Translations under genes and position numbers: made by a program
Assembly: GCF_001273845.1 (NCBI RefSeq)
Contig: NZ_JHBW01000087.1
Coordinates: 744,001-808,000, forward strand
Length of the DNA: 64,000 bases
Direction of reading: 5' to 3'
Origin: Leucobacter musarum subsp. musarum
GTDB taxonomy: Bacteria > Actinomycetota > Actinomycetes > Actinomycetales > Microbacteriaceae
The notes under the pieces: model-generated
Told to the model about the DNA's origin: nothing
Databases searched by the model: none
Seen by the model: the letters and a program-made list of their open reading frames with translations, nothing else
Shown here: positions 1 to 9,226 of the stretch, piece by piece
Layout: each line of letters starts with the position of its first letter
Position numbering within the stretch: position 1 is the first letter of the stretch

Positions 1-46
1 ACGTGCGTGCTCTTTCGCGACCATGACCAACCCTGAGCACAGCGAA

Positions 47-72
47 GCGCCCGCCCCGATGGGGGCGGGCGC
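47..72 (-). terminator. Hairpin terminator after clgR
   Basis: A perfect 11-bp GC stem (GCGCCCGCCCC against GGGGCGGGCGC) with a 4-nt loop lies 41 bases past the clgR stop. There is no U-run, as is common in actinobacteria. It probably ends the clgR transcript. Bases 1-46 hold nothing I can call; in related genomes recA/recX would follow to the left. Confidence 0.55.
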
Positions 73-112
73 TATCCGGCGCGGTGCTCCGGGCGCAATC
101 CATACGCACGAA

Positions 113-433
113 CTAAGACACCAATTCGGGCGCGAAGCCCGAGACCAATTCCGCTGGCACAGTGTCGGGCACCCGGTGAACCATCGGGAGCGACAGCCCC
201 TCGACCACCGCGAGTCGCTCGCTCACTTCGCCCATAATGACCGACAGCGGCGTATCCAGCGCATCGGCGACGGCAGCGAGAATCTCACTGGACGCCTCCT
301 TCTGACCGCGCTCGACCTCGCTGAGGTACCCGAGTGCGACACTGGCCTCGCCCGCTACCTGACGCAGCGTGCGGCCCTTCTGCAACCGGAAGTCACGTAG
401 TACGTCGCCGATCTCTTGACGCATCAGCACCAT
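113..433 (-). CDS. clgR: XRE/HTH transcriptional regulator, ClgR-like
   Basis: A 106-aa protein with a Cro/C1-type helix-turn-helix at about residues 13-67 ([16 protein letters not shown]...[15 protein letters not shown]). Length and C-terminal tail match ClgR, the actinobacterial activator of clp protease and DNA-repair genes. Start: the first ATG has a perfect AAAGGAGG six bases upstream; a second ATG lies three codons in. Context supports the name, since clgR normally sits beside cinA and pgsA and next to recA. Here a transporter operon separates it from cinA, so it has its own upstream region (434-652). Function is inferred from family and synteny. Confidence 0.85.
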   Translation of the reverse strand: MVLMRQEIGDVLRDFRLQKGRTLRQVAGEASVALGYLSEVERGQKEASSEILAAVADALDTPLSVIMGEVSERLAVVEGLSLPMVHRVPDTVPAELVSGFAPELVS

Positions 434-578
434 GTGAACCCTCCTTTACGTGCACAACCCGAGTCGTGCCTCCACCATACCCGCAGAACGACAGGATTGT
501 CGCTGCGAGTGCGCCGACCGAATTTCGATCGCCGTACTGTGAACAACTCCGAGCATAACCGTTGTATTCCTGAAATCT

Positions 579-613
579 CGCTGAACTTGAGTCAAGGCGA
601 CTCAAGTTCAGCG
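579..613 (-). terminator. Perfect 15-bp hairpin between ABC operon and clgR
   Basis: CGCTGAACTTGAGTC pairs perfectly with its complement across a 5-nt loop, 39 bases past the stop of the ABC ATPase gene. It most likely ends the transporter transcript. The rest of 434-652 would be the clgR promoter region; I see no clear ClgR-type operator there. Confidence 0.6.
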
Positions 614-652
614 AAGATCCAGCTTGTGCATCACCGATTCACAGCTCGAGTG

Positions 653-1426
653 CTAGAGCACCTTCGACAAGAACTCCTGAGTTCTCGGCTGTTGCGGGTT
701 TCCGAACACGGCTTCCGGCTGCCCCGATTCGACGACAACGCCGTCTGCCATGAACACCACTCGATCGCAGACTTCGCGAGCGAAACCCATCTCGTGGGTC
801 ACCAGCACCATCGTCATGCCCGAGGCGGCAAGGTCACGGATGACTTGCAGCACCTCCCCCACCATCTCGGGGTCGAGCGCCGATGTCGCCTCGTCGAAGA
901 GCATGATCTTCGGCTCCATCGCCAGCGCGCGGGCGATGGCGACGCGCTGCTTCTGTCCACCGGACAACGAAGCGGGCCGCGCATCGGCCTTCTCGGCGAG
1001 GCCGACGCGCTCGAGCAGCGCGAGGGCAGCATCACGGGCATCGGCTTTCGACTTCTTCTTGAGATCGACCGGCGCGAGCATGATGTTTTCGAGCACCGTC
1101 ATGTTCGGAAACAGGTTGAAGTGCTGGAAGACCATTCCGATGTGCTGACGCACGGCATTGATATCGACGTTGCCCTGGGTGATCTCAACGCCACCCACCA
1201 CGACGCTCCCCCCGGAAGGCTCTTCCAAACGGTTCAGGCATCGCAAGATCGTCGACTTCCCCGAACCCGACGGGCCGATGAGAGAGACCACCTCCCCCAC
1301 CTCGACCGTCAAATCGATCCCTTTGAGCACTTCATTGCTGCCAAACGACTTGCGCAGCCCGGTGACGGCGATCGCCGGCGTTCCGTTGTGGGTCACGAGG
1401 TTTTCGGTCACGATTCTCTCGGTCAC
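653..1426 (-). CDS. Polar amino-acid ABC transporter, ATP-binding protein
   Basis: A 257-aa ATPase of the GlnQ/HisP class that powers uptake through the membrane protein encoded just upstream. Walker A is GPSGSGKST (about residues 52-60), the signature is LSGGQKQR, Walker B is [12 protein letters not shown], and the switch His is in VTHEMGF. The ATG overlaps the stop of the binding-protein/permease gene by 4 bases (ATGA), so the two are translationally coupled. The exact amino acid cannot be read from sequence; the family covers glutamine, glutamate, histidine, arginine and cystine. Confidence 0.93.
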   Translation of the reverse strand: MTERIVTENLVTHNGTPAIAVTGLRKSFGSNEVLKGIDLTVEVGEVVSLIGPSGSGKSTILRCLNRLEEPSGGSVVVGGVEITQGNVDINAVRQHIGMVFQHFNLFPNMTVLENIMLAPVDLKKKSKADARDAALALLERVGLAEKADARPASLSGGQKQRVAIARALAMEPKIMLFDEATSALDPEMVGEVLQVIRDLAASGMTMVLVTHEMGFAREVCDRVVFMADGVVVESGQPEAVFGNPQQPRTQEFLSKVL

Positions 1427-2889
1427 TTGTTCACCTTCTTGTCAACGATGTTCGCGAGCCAGGTCAGCAGGGTGATGACGATGAAGTACATCACACCGAC
1501 GATGATGAGCATTTCGGTGGTGCGGAAGTTCGCCGCGTAGATCTGCTGCGCCTGGTACAGCAGCTCGGCGAATCCGATCGTCAGCAGCAGCGACGAATCT
1601 TTCAGCGTGATGACGAGCTGGTTGATGATCGAAGGCATCGACATCTTCACGGCCTGCGGCATGACAACGCGCTGCATCGAACGCCCCCAGCCGAGCCCCA
1701 GCGACCGTGCCGCTTCCATTTGGCCCGGGTCGACCGATTGCAGACCGCCGCGCACGATTTCCGTCAGATAGGCGCCTGCGTTCAACGCGAGCGTCGCAAC
1801 GCCCGCCATAAAGACGTTGCCCGGCGCTCCGGTGAGTTGCGGCAGACCGAAGTAGAACAGGAATGCCCAGACGAGAATCGGGGTACCGCGGAAGACCGCG
1901 ACATACACGCTTGCAATCCCTCGCAGAATTCGTGAGGTGGAGATCTTCATGAACCCGAAGACGAGACCGAGAATGAGCGCGATCACGAAGGAGACAACGG
2001 TGATGGACACGGTGTTCCAGAGGCCCTTCGAGAGCGCCGGCCAGCTCTGCCCCACGAGGGCAAAGATGTTTCCGCCGGCACTCGACGTCGCCTCGGTGTC
2101 GCCGAGATACGTGTTCAGAATGTCGTCGTAGCCGCCGTCGGCTTTCAGCTTTGCCAATCCATCGTTAAACGCGGCGAGCAGTTCCGGGTTCTTCCCCTTC
2201 GATACGGCGAAGCCGTACTCGCCACCCGGAATCTTGTCGGTCACGACCTTGAGACCATTGCCCTGGGTGATGCCGTAGGCGAGCACTGGGTAATCGTCGA
2301 AGACCGCGACCGCAGACTGGTTCTTGACCGATTCGTACATCGTCGCCGATTGGTCCAGTGCCTTCACGGTGAATCCGTACTCACCGGAGAGCTTCTCGGC
2401 TTCAGCGAGCCCTTCCGAGCCCGACTTCGCGACGACGGTCTCACCCTCGAGATCTTCGTAGCTCGAGATGGTCGAGTTGTTCGCGGCGACCGCCATCTGT
2501 ACGCCGGATTCGAAGTACGGCTCGGAAAAGTCGAAGATCTCTTTGCGCTCGTCGGTGATGGACATGCCGGCGATGACGCCGTCGGCCTGGCCCGACTGCA
2601 GCGCGGACAGCGCAGCCTGGAACCCGAGCGAGCGGATCTCGACGTCGAAGCCCTGATCTTCAGCGATCTGGTTGATCAGATCCATGTCGATACCGACGAG
2701 ATCACCCGTTGACGGATCTCGGAACTCAAACGGCGCGAACGTCGTATCGGTCGCGATGACGAAGGTCTTCCCCTCGGCCTGAGTCGGCGCGACCGCCGTC
2801 GCAGCTGCAGCGGTTCCCAGCAGCAGTACCGCTGCAAAGCCCGCCGCGAGCCCCGCGCGCACGCGGTTCCAGCGTTTCATTTTCGGCAC
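1423..2889 (-). CDS. Fused amino-acid binding protein-permease of an ABC importer
   Basis: A 488-aa single polypeptide. Residues about 10-35 form a signal/anchor helix. Residues about 45-270 are a family-3 solute-binding domain ([25 protein letters not shown]). Residues about 280-485 are a HisM/GlnP-type permease with the EAA-like loop ([21 protein letters not shown]). In most bacteria these are separate proteins; fusions are known in GlnPQ-type systems. Start: GTG at 2889 has GGGG 8 bases upstream; the ATG three codons later has poor spacing. An open frame continues to 3312 but overlaps cinA and is not real coding. Coupled to the ATPase gene downstream. Confidence 0.9.
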   Translation of the reverse strand: MPKMKRWNRVRAGLAAGFAAVLLLGTAAAATAVAPTQAEGKTFVIATDTTFAPFEFRDPSTGDLVGIDMDLINQIAEDQGFDVEIRSLGFQAALSALQSGQADGVIAGMSITDERKEIFDFSEPYFESGVQMAVAANNSTISSYEDLEGETVVAKSGSEGLAEAEKLSGEYGFTVKALDQSATMYESVKNQSAVAVFDDYPVLAYGITQGNGLKVVTDKIPGGEYGFAVSKGKNPELLAAFNDGLAKLKADGGYDDILNTYLGDTEATSSAGGNIFALVGQSWPALSKGLWNTVSITVVSFVIALILGLVFGFMKISTSRILRGIASVYVAVFRGTPILVWAFLFYFGLPQLTGAPGNVFMAGVATLALNAGAYLTEIVRGGLQSVDPGQMEAARSLGLGWGRSMQRVVMPQAVKMSMPSIINQLVITLKDSSLLLTIGFAELLYQAQQIYAANFRTTEMLIIVGVMYFIVITLLTWLANIVDKKVNK

Positions 2890-2902
2890 TCTCGTTTCCC
2901 CT

Positions 2903-3505
2903 TTACGGAACGGGGTCGCCGCGATCTGCGGTGACCGTTTCGCCTCCAGCGTAGCGAGAGTCGGGGCAGGCACGGTGCGGTGCGGCGTACTCGACGATCT
3001 CAAGCACTCGGTGCAGAAGTTGCAGGGCTCGCACGACGGTCGCTTCGCGCACCGCAGCACGGTCGCCCGAGCAGGCAAGCTCTTCGCACTCGACGCCCCC
3101 GTCCCAGGCGACAGCGATCCATACGGTACCTGCAGGCTGCCCGGTCTGCGGATCGGGGTCCGGCCCAGCGACGCCTGTCGTGGCGATGCCGAACTCGGCG
3201 GGTGCGGCGGCTGATGTCGTGCGCGGCGTCGCGCAGGCGACGCGCACGCCGGCTGCCATTTGGATCGCCACCTCGCGGTCGACCGGACCCTGTCGGCGCA
3301 GGAGCTCGGCATCCACGCCGAGCAACGTTCGTTTGAGCGACGTGTCGTACGCCACGATGCCCCCGTTCAGCACGTGCGAGGCCCCCGGAATCGAAACGAT
3401 CGCGTCGGTCAGCATCCCACCAGTCAGAGATTCCGCGATCGCGATACGCGCGGTGAGGCGGGTCGCGCGCGACACGACCTCCTGCCCGAGTCGCGATGTG
3501 GTCAT
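2903..3505 (-). CDS. cinA: CinA C-terminal-type nicotinamide-nucleotide amidase
   Basis: A 200-aa protein consisting only of the CinA C-terminal domain (PncC), which deamidates nicotinamide mononucleotide in NAD salvage. Family motifs: AIAESLTGGMLTDAI near residue 23, GGIVAYDTSLKRTLLGV, and TTGVAGPDPDPQTGQPAGTV. The MoeA-like N-terminal half of full-length CinA is absent, as is usual in actinobacteria. The ATG overlaps the pgsA stop by 4 bases. A longer open frame to 4060 in the same phase lies over pgsA and was rejected. A DPDPQTGQP stretch slightly lengthens the usual loop. Confidence 0.9.
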   Translation of the reverse strand: MTTSRLGQEVVSRATRLTARIAIAESLTGGMLTDAIVSIPGASHVLNGGIVAYDTSLKRTLLGVDAELLRRQGPVDREVAIQMAAGVRVACATPRTTSAAAPAEFGIATTGVAGPDPDPQTGQPAGTVWIAVAWDGGVECEELACSGDRAAVREATVVRALQLLHRVLEIVEYAAPHRACPDSRYAGGETVTADRGDPVP

Positions 3506-4098
3506 CGCGCCGCGTTTCGGGCCCGCAGGTAGCCGAGCACGTAATCGATGCCGCTGTAAATGGTGAGGAGAAGAGCGATCGTCATCGTAATGATATTGGC
3601 CCACACCGCGATTGGCGCGGCGGGCCCCATCACGCTGGCCAGCGGGAGCAGTGCGAGCGTGATCGCGACCGATTGTGCCACCGTCTTCAGCTTCCCGGCC
3701 CAGGCTGCGGCCAGCACGACATCGTGCGCCACCATCAGACGGTGGATGGTGATGCCGATCTCGCGCACCAGAATGACCGTCGTCACCCACCACGGCAGTT
3801 CGAGCAGGATCGACAACCCGACGAGCGCAGCGCCCGTCAAGAATTTGTCGGCGATCGGATCGAGCAGCTTGCCGAGATCCGTGATCAGGCCCCGAGACCG
3901 GGCGAGATGGCCGTCCCAGGCATCGGTGGCGATCGCCAAGACGAAGAACACGGCCGCGGCCCATCGCCACGGACCGTCGGCTCCTCCGGCAAGCAGCATC
4001 CACAGGAAGAACGGTGTCGCGACGATTCGCGCGCCGGTGATGATATTCGGGGCGTTCCAATTGCTGGGTGCAGCAGCGGGCTGCTCGATGCCGGTCAT
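3502..4098 (-). CDS. pgsA: CDP-diacylglycerol-glycerol-3-phosphate phosphatidyltransferase
   Basis: A 198-aa integral membrane enzyme of phosphatidylglycerol synthesis, using CDP-diacylglycerol and glycerol-3-phosphate. The CDP-alcohol phosphotransferase motif is intact: DAWDGHLAR, then LGKLLDPIADK. There are four to five hydrophobic segments. The N-terminus reads WNAPNIITGARI, the usual start region of the family. It sits between a membrane-anchored hypothetical gene and cinA, the standard actinobacterial arrangement. No Shine-Dalgarno is visible; a TAGGCT element 7 nt upstream suggests a leaderless start. A cardiolipin or phosphatidylinositol synthase is possible but the neighbourhood favours PgsA. 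Confidence 0.9.
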   Translation of the reverse strand: MTGIEQPAAAPSNWNAPNIITGARIVATPFFLWMLLAGGADGPWRWAAAVFFVLAIATDAWDGHLARSRGLITDLGKLLDPIADKFLTGAALVGLSILLELPWWVTTVILVREIGITIHRLMVAHDVVLAAAWAGKLKTVAQSVAITLALLPLASVMGPAAPIAVWANIITMTIALLLTIYSGIDYVLGYLRARNAAR

Positions 4099-4105
4099 GA
4101 TGAGC

Positions 4106-4111
4106 AGCCTA
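4106..4111 (-). promoter_or_regulatory. -10-like TAGGCT element before pgsA
   Basis: Minus-strand TAGGCT lies 7 nt before the pgsA ATG, with no ribosome site between. This fits leaderless initiation. Confidence 0.45.
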
Positions 4112-5119
4112 GTAGTTCAGTACTTCGACGCTGAGGCCGTCTTCGGTCGCGGCAATCTCGAGGTCGGCGTACTGCGCCGAAGCCGTGGTCTGATCGGTCA
4201 CCCGCTGACCCGATGCATCGCGCCCGGTGTAGGTGAGAGCGAAGCTGCCACGGTCCGCAAGAGTCGCCCACCCCGTGCTGCCAGGTTCGACTCTGGCGGT
4301 CGGTACGCGCTCCATCTCAACGGAGATCGACACTTCTGACGAACTCGCGAATCTCGCGTCAGGTTCGGGCCCCTCAATGCCGCAGCTGCGCAGGGCATCG
4401 AGTGTGCCTGACTCCGCGCATTCGGCAAACACCGTTTCAACTTGACGCTGCACCTCGGCGTCGTACCCGGGGCCGGGGCGCAACCAGTCCGTCGCGTAGA
4501 TCGACCCGTACGGCGATGCGGCAACATACTCCGCATCGTTGTCGGTGATGAAGTACTTGTTATGTGAGACGAACGTGTAGACGCCGGCGTACATCGTGAG
4601 CGACTCGGTGTCATTCGGGAACGCGCGGTCCATGCCTCGGAACGCCAACGCTCCGCGGGACGCCGAATCGAGCTCGACCTCGTACCGCAGACCTCCGGTC
4701 ACCCGCCAGTCGCCTTCGGCATCGCGACGCAGCTGGAGCAGGTCGGAGTAGGGTTCCCCATCGAGTTCGAACCGCACGTCTGCCGCTGCACGACCACCGT
4801 CGAAGTCGACGCGGAATTGCTCCAATTCGGGGTATGCGATCAGCGCGGCCGAACCGACGACCTCGGGTGACAGGGTGACCACTGCACCCGACGTCTCCCG
4901 GCCATCGAACAGCGCTTCCGCTCGGGCGACGTCGCCGGATTCGACCGCGGCCACATACGACTCGGCAACCGCTCGCACCGCTCCGCGATCGTTGCCCTGC
5001 GCATCGATCGCGACAACGGCACCGGCTCCCCCGAGCACTACGACCGCGAGCGCCCCGGTGACTCCCCACATCCACTTCGGAGAACTCGTGCGCTCCGCCG
5101 TCTCATCTGCCAGGGTCAT
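4109..5119 (-). CDS. Membrane-anchored protein of unknown function
   Basis: A 336-aa protein I do not recognise. A short cytoplasmic N-terminus is followed by one membrane helix (about residues 17-41, MWGVTGALAVVVLGGAGAVVA) and a large extracytoplasmic part. Residues about 48-135 resemble a DUF4878/NTF2-like fold (AVRAVAESYVAAVESGDVARAEALF). A pair of Cys residues lies near 247 and 258. Start ATG has GAGGAGG four bases upstream. It sits between ftsK and pgsA on the same strand, so it may be envelope-related, but nothing in it defines a reaction. Confidence 0.8.
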   Translation of the reverse strand: MTLADETAERTSSPKWMWGVTGALAVVVLGGAGAVVAIDAQGNDRGAVRAVAESYVAAVESGDVARAEALFDGRETSGAVVTLSPEVVGSAALIAYPELEQFRVDFDGGRAAADVRFELDGEPYSDLLQLRRDAEGDWRVTGGLRYEVELDSASRGALAFRGMDRAFPNDTESLTMYAGVYTFVSHNKYFITDNDAEYVAASPYGSIYATDWLRPGPGYDAEVQRQVETVFAECAESGTLDALRSCGIEGPEPDARFASSSEVSISVEMERVPTARVEPGSTGWATLADRGSFALTYTGRDASGQRVTDQTTASAQYADLEIAATEDGLSVEVLNY

Positions 5120-5175
5120 GGGTCCTCCTCGAGTCGGTCGATCGGGTGATCACTGCAGAGCTGGCCGGCGCATCG

Positions 5176-8076
5176 TCAATCGCGTCCGGTCAGCTGCCAG
5201 GCGTCTTCATCGGTATCGCCGTCCACTTCTTCGAGCGAAGCCTGGTACTGCGCGACGGGGTCGTCGTACCTCGTGTCGCCATAGCCGTGTTCGGTGCCCA
5301 GCGGTTCGATGACATCAGTCGCGGCGTCGAGGGGCGTCGTCGGTGTCGGGTCGACGACCGCCGAAGCCGAAGCAGCCGCAACAGGGGCACCGGTTGGCGT
5401 GACGAATGCCGACGCTGCCGGCGAGCCTCCGCCCTTGATGCGTGCGATAACTTCGGGAAGCTGTTCCGGACTCACGAGGACGTCACGGGCCTTCGAACCT
5501 TCCGACGGGCCGACGATGTCGCGGGACTCCATCAGGTCCATGAGCCGACCCGCTTTGGCGAACCCGACACGGAGTTTGCGCTGCAGCATCGAGGTGGAGC
5601 CGAACTGCGAGGTGACCACGAGTTCAATCGCCGCGAGCAGCACCTCGAGATCATCACCGATGTCTTCATCGATGTCTTTCTTCTCGACGACTTGCTGCAC
5701 GTCGGCCCGGTACTCAGGTTGCGCCTGCGCTTTGACGTGCGCCACGACCTGAGCGATTTCGGCTTCACCGACCCAGGCGCCCTGCACGCGCATCGGAGTC
5801 GATTCTCCGTTGAGCAGCAGGAGTCCGTCGCCCTGACCGATCAAGCGCTCAGCGCCGACCTCGTCCAGGATGACCCGGGAGTCCGTTCCCGAGGCCACGG
5901 CGAAGGCGTATCGGCTCGGCACGTTCGACTTGATGACGCCCGTCACCACGTTCACCGAGGGGCGCTGGGTCGCGAGCACGAGGTGAATACCCGCCGCGCG
6001 AGCGAGCTGAGTGATGCGCTGAATCGAGTCCTCAACATCGCGAGGCGCGATGAGCATGAGGTCGGCGAGCTCGTCGACAACGACGAGCAGGTACGGGTAG
6101 GGCTTCAGCACGCGCTGGCTGCCCTCGGGGAGCACGATGCCGCCTGAGCGCACGGCTTCGTTGAAATCGTCGATGTGGCGGAAGCCGAAACTCGCGAGAT
6201 CGTCGTACCGCATGTCCATCTCTTTCACGACCCACTGCAGCGCTTCGGCGGCCTTTTTGGGATTCGTGATGATGGGGGTGATCAAATGCGGCACGCCCTG
6301 ATAGACGGTGAGCTCGACGCGCTTGGGGTCGACCAGCACCATGCGCACTTCGGCCGGCGTGGAGCGCATCAGCAGACTCGTGATCATCGAGTTGATAAAG
6401 CTCGACTTGCCCGAACCGGTCGCACCGGCGACGAGCAGGTGCGGCATCTTCGCGAGATTCGCCACGACGAACCCGCCCTTGACGTCCTTACCCACACCGA
6501 TGGTCATCGGGTGCGTGCTGCGCTGCGCCTTGTTCGAACGGAGCACATCGCCGAGCGCAACGTTCTCGCGATCCTGGTTCGGGATCTCGATACCGATGGC
6601 GCTCTTGCCCGGGATCGGAGACAGAATACGGACTTCGTTCGACGCCACAGCATAGGAGAGGTTCTTCGAGAGCGCGGTGACTTTCTCGACCTTGACGCCC
6701 GGGCCGAGCTCGACCTCGTACTGGGTCACGGTCGGGCCGCGGGAGAACCCCGTGACGCGGGCGTCGACTTTGAACTCTTCGAAGACGCGCGCCAGCGCGG
6801 CCATGATCTGGTCGTTGGCTTCGGTGTGTGTCTTCGGCGCGTCGCCGGTGGCGAGCGCGAATTGATCGGGAAGCCGGTAAGCGGCCTGGCTAACCGGATC
6901 ATGCGGAGGTGCGACGATGAAGGGGGACGCGTCAGCGTCGGCTGATGTGTCAGCCGATTCCACCGGAACGACGGCGGTCTGAGCTGGCTCGCCGAAAGAG
7001 TCCCAGGAGTCATCTCCCAAACCCGATGCGGGTGCGGGCGTCGCCGCCTGCACCGCCGCCTCGGCCTGATCCAGATCATCGAACAAGTCGGACGGGAACA
7101 CGTCGGTGACGGTCTCAGGCTCGAGGGCCTTCTCGAACGCACCCCCGCGATCAGGCTCGGGTTCGTGGCCCCCGAGCACGGCGTCCAGACCATTGCGATC
7201 GCCCGCGTACTCGGGGTCTTCCTCGCGACCCGACGCCGTGCGCCGCCACCACGGAATCGATCCGCCGTCACCGTCTTCGGATTCGAGATCGAAGAGTGCT
7301 TGGGGCTCGTCTTTCTCCGCTCCGCGCCCACGGCGCGGGGATTCACTGGCTTGAGCGTCACCCGGCTCCGCGGGGCTTACTCCGAACAAGAACGCGTAGG
7401 CCTCGCGCAGGCGCTGAAGAATGCGCGATGGCGGCGTCTTCGTGATGATGAGCACCGACATCAGAATGATGATCGAGAGTACTGGCACTGCCACCCACAA
7501 CGTGAGATAGCCGAGTGCGCCACCGACGAGCCATCCGAATACACCACCGGCCGCACTGAGCTCTTGCGGGTGCTCCCAGGGATTCGGGCGCCCCCCGTAC
7601 AGGTGGCAGAGGCCGGCGACCGAGAGCACCGCAAGCGTCAGACCGGTCGCGATGCGCCGGTTGTCGTGCACGCTCGACGGATGGTTGAAGAGCCAGAGTG
7701 CGAAGCCGACCATGACGATGGGCAACCCGAAGGCTACACGACCGAAGAGGCCGCCGAACGACCATGCATCCATTGCGACGGCGAACGGCTGGCCGATGAA
7801 GAACCACTCAATGACGGCTCCGACGACGGCCAGCAGCACCAGCAGCAATGGCACACCATCGCGGCGATCTTCAGGTGCCAGCGGCTCGACGCGGAACGCG
7901 CGGGCGGCAGCGCCTACGGCGTGTGCGAGCCCGTTCCAGGCGCGCACGAGCACCCCGTCCGTGTGCACCGGCTCGGCGAGCACCTTCGTTTTTGCGGTCG
8001 CCCGGGTTGCCGTGGAACGGGTACCCCGTGCCGCGGTCTTGCCCGATTGCTGGCGCGACGAAGCTTTACTGGCCAT
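5176..8076 (-). CDS. ftsK: FtsK/SpoIIIE DNA translocase
   Basis: A 966-aa chromosome-segregation motor at the division septum. The N-terminus is basic and disordered, then four to five membrane helices (about 60-210), an acidic linker (about 240-430), the motor domain with Walker [11 protein letters not shown] and Walker [13 protein letters not shown], and a C-terminal gamma winged helix (about 840-900, [20 protein letters not shown]) that reads polar DNA motifs. Start: ATG at 8076 (MASKASSRQ); the frame runs on to 8145 without support. No Shine-Dalgarno; a TACCCT element lies 6 nt upstream. Confidence 0.95.
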   Translation of the reverse strand: MASKASSRQQSGKTAARGTRSTATRATAKTKVLAEPVHTDGVLVRAWNGLAHAVGAAARAFRVEPLAPEDRRDGVPLLLVLLAVVGAVIEWFFIGQPFAVAMDAWSFGGLFGRVAFGLPIVMVGFALWLFNHPSSVHDNRRIATGLTLAVLSVAGLCHLYGGRPNPWEHPQELSAAGGVFGWLVGGALGYLTLWVAVPVLSIIILMSVLIITKTPPSRILQRLREAYAFLFGVSPAEPGDAQASESPRRGRGAEKDEPQALFDLESEDGDGGSIPWWRRTASGREEDPEYAGDRNGLDAVLGGHEPEPDRGGAFEKALEPETVTDVFPSDLFDDLDQAEAAVQAATPAPASGLGDDSWDSFGEPAQTAVVPVESADTSADADASPFIVAPPHDPVSQAAYRLPDQFALATGDAPKTHTEANDQIMAALARVFEEFKVDARVTGFSRGPTVTQYEVELGPGVKVEKVTALSKNLSYAVASNEVRILSPIPGKSAIGIEIPNQDRENVALGDVLRSNKAQRSTHPMTIGVGKDVKGGFVVANLAKMPHLLVAGATGSGKSSFINSMITSLLMRSTPAEVRMVLVDPKRVELTVYQGVPHLITPIITNPKKAAEALQWVVKEMDMRYDDLASFGFRHIDDFNEAVRSGGIVLPEGSQRVLKPYPYLLVVVDELADLMLIAPRDVEDSIQRITQLARAAGIHLVLATQRPSVNVVTGVIKSNVPSRYAFAVASGTDSRVILDEVGAERLIGQGDGLLLLNGESTPMRVQGAWVGEAEIAQVVAHVKAQAQPEYRADVQQVVEKKDIDEDIGDDLEVLLAAIELVVTSQFGSTSMLQRKLRVGFAKAGRLMDLMESRDIVGPSEGSKARDVLVSPEQLPEVIARIKGGGSPAASAFVTPTGAPVAAASASAVVDPTPTTPLDAATDVIEPLGTEHGYGDTRYDDPVAQYQASLEEVDGDTDEDAWQLTGRD

Positions 8077-8082
8077 GCTTAG

Positions 8083-8088
8083 AGGGTA
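8083..8088 (-). promoter_or_regulatory. -10-like TACCCT element before ftsK
   Basis: Minus-strand TACCCT lies 6 nt before the chosen ftsK ATG. It supports that start as a leaderless one. Confidence 0.4.
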
Positions 8089-8191
8089 CGTTCGACCGCC
8101 GACATTGGCGAGTTGACGCTCCGGGCTCCCCCGGAATCGCCGCACTCCGCCGCATCACTGCAGACCGCGCAGCGGCGTGCTGGCAGCCGTA

Positions 8192-9226
8192 TCAGCGTCG
8201 GCGCAGCGCGCGCACCGCACGCTTCGCGAGCGGTAGGCCCTTCGTCCAGAGCGCATACCCGGGGCCCGGGCGATCCCAGGTGCCGGCGAGCAGGTTCTCG
8301 TGCGAGGCCCACCCCTTCTTGAACGTCGTCACACCGTCGTTGATGAGCCCACCGAAGTCGTACCGCTCGATGCCGATCGACTTCATGTGCCGAATCACGT
8401 GCCACTTCAGCGCGTAGTTCGCTCGCAGGCGCTGCCCGGTCTCGTCCATGCCGCCGTAAAGTTCGAACGCGGTGCGGTCGGACTTCGCCATGAACAGGAA
8501 GGCCACGGGGCGATCGTCGACATACGCCGCCCACACGGGCGAATCGTCGCCGAGCATGGTGAAGGCGTCGTGGTAGTACGAATCCTCATGCAGGCCGAAA
8601 TCGGCTCGCTCGCTCGTTTGCCGGTAGACCTCGAGGCACACATCGAGCTGCGCGATCGTCTCCACGGGGCGAATCTCGAGTGATTCTTCGCGGCCCGCCT
8701 TGCGCACGTACTGACGGTGCTTCTTCGACATGTCAGCGAGCAGGTCATCTTCTGATTTGCGGAGATCAAGGATCAGCGTCCGCGCCGGCAGCACCGACGT
8801 CTCGGCCGTGCGCCACGTGTGCGAGAGCGGAAACGCTCCCGCATCTTCATCGGGCTCGATCGACATCGCGACTGCGCGGCGCGTGCGGTGCACGTGCGCG
8901 GCGATGGCGTCCGAGACCGCGGCGCTCCCGGGAACGGTCGCCGGGGTGTCTTCGGCACCGGGCTCGCGAGCCACCACCGGGCCCCGAGGTGCGTACACGA
9001 AGCCGCCGAGCGGCCCGGGCAGCGCCCGGGTGAGCAGCTGCGCGGCGCCGACGATTGGCGCATCGCTCGCATCGCCGGATCGCACGAGCACACGCTCCGC
9101 GCTCCAGCGGTGCGCCGACTTGAGTTCGCCCCAGCCCCAGAGCTGCAGCGGATGGCCACCCAGAGTGCGAACGGTGGCGTCCCAGAGCGCCCGGTCGGTG
9201 CAGGGGGCGACGTTCAGGGTGGTCAC
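8192..9226 (-). CDS. FemAB-family peptidoglycan bridge aminoacyltransferase (second of two)
   Basis: A 344-aa protein of the FemA/FemB/FemX group, which transfers amino acids from aminoacyl-tRNA to the lipid-linked muropeptide. Typical segments: LRKSEDDLLADMSKKHRQYVRKAGREE, VYRQTSERADFGLHEDSYY, AYVDDRPVAFLFMAKSDRTAFELYGGMDE, RANYALKWHVIRHMKSIGIERYDFGG and GVTTFKKGWA. It keeps the double GNAT-like layout. The GTG start overlaps the stop of the MurJ gene by 4 bases. The transferred residue cannot be read from sequence. Confidence 0.88.
   Translation of the reverse strand: MTTLNVAPCTDRALWDATVRTLGGHPLQLWGWGELKSAHRWSAERVLVRSGDASDAPIVGAAQLLTRALPGPLGGFVYAPRGPVVAREPGAEDTPATVPGSAAVSDAIAAHVHRTRRAVAMSIEPDEDAGAFPLSHTWRTAETSVLPARTLILDLRKSEDDLLADMSKKHRQYVRKAGREESLEIRPVETIAQLDVCLEVYRQTSERADFGLHEDSYYHDAFTMLGDDSPVWAAYVDDRPVAFLFMAKSDRTAFELYGGMDETGQRLRANYALKWHVIRHMKSIGIERYDFGGLINDGVTTFKKGWASHENLLAGTWDRPGPGYALWTKGLPLAKRAVRALRRR

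Noticed and set aside
1423-3312. Extending the binding-protein/permease gene upstream to 3312
   Set aside because: The extra part overlaps cinA in another frame, shows no signal peptide, and the GTG at 2889 has a good ribosome site before a proper signal helix.
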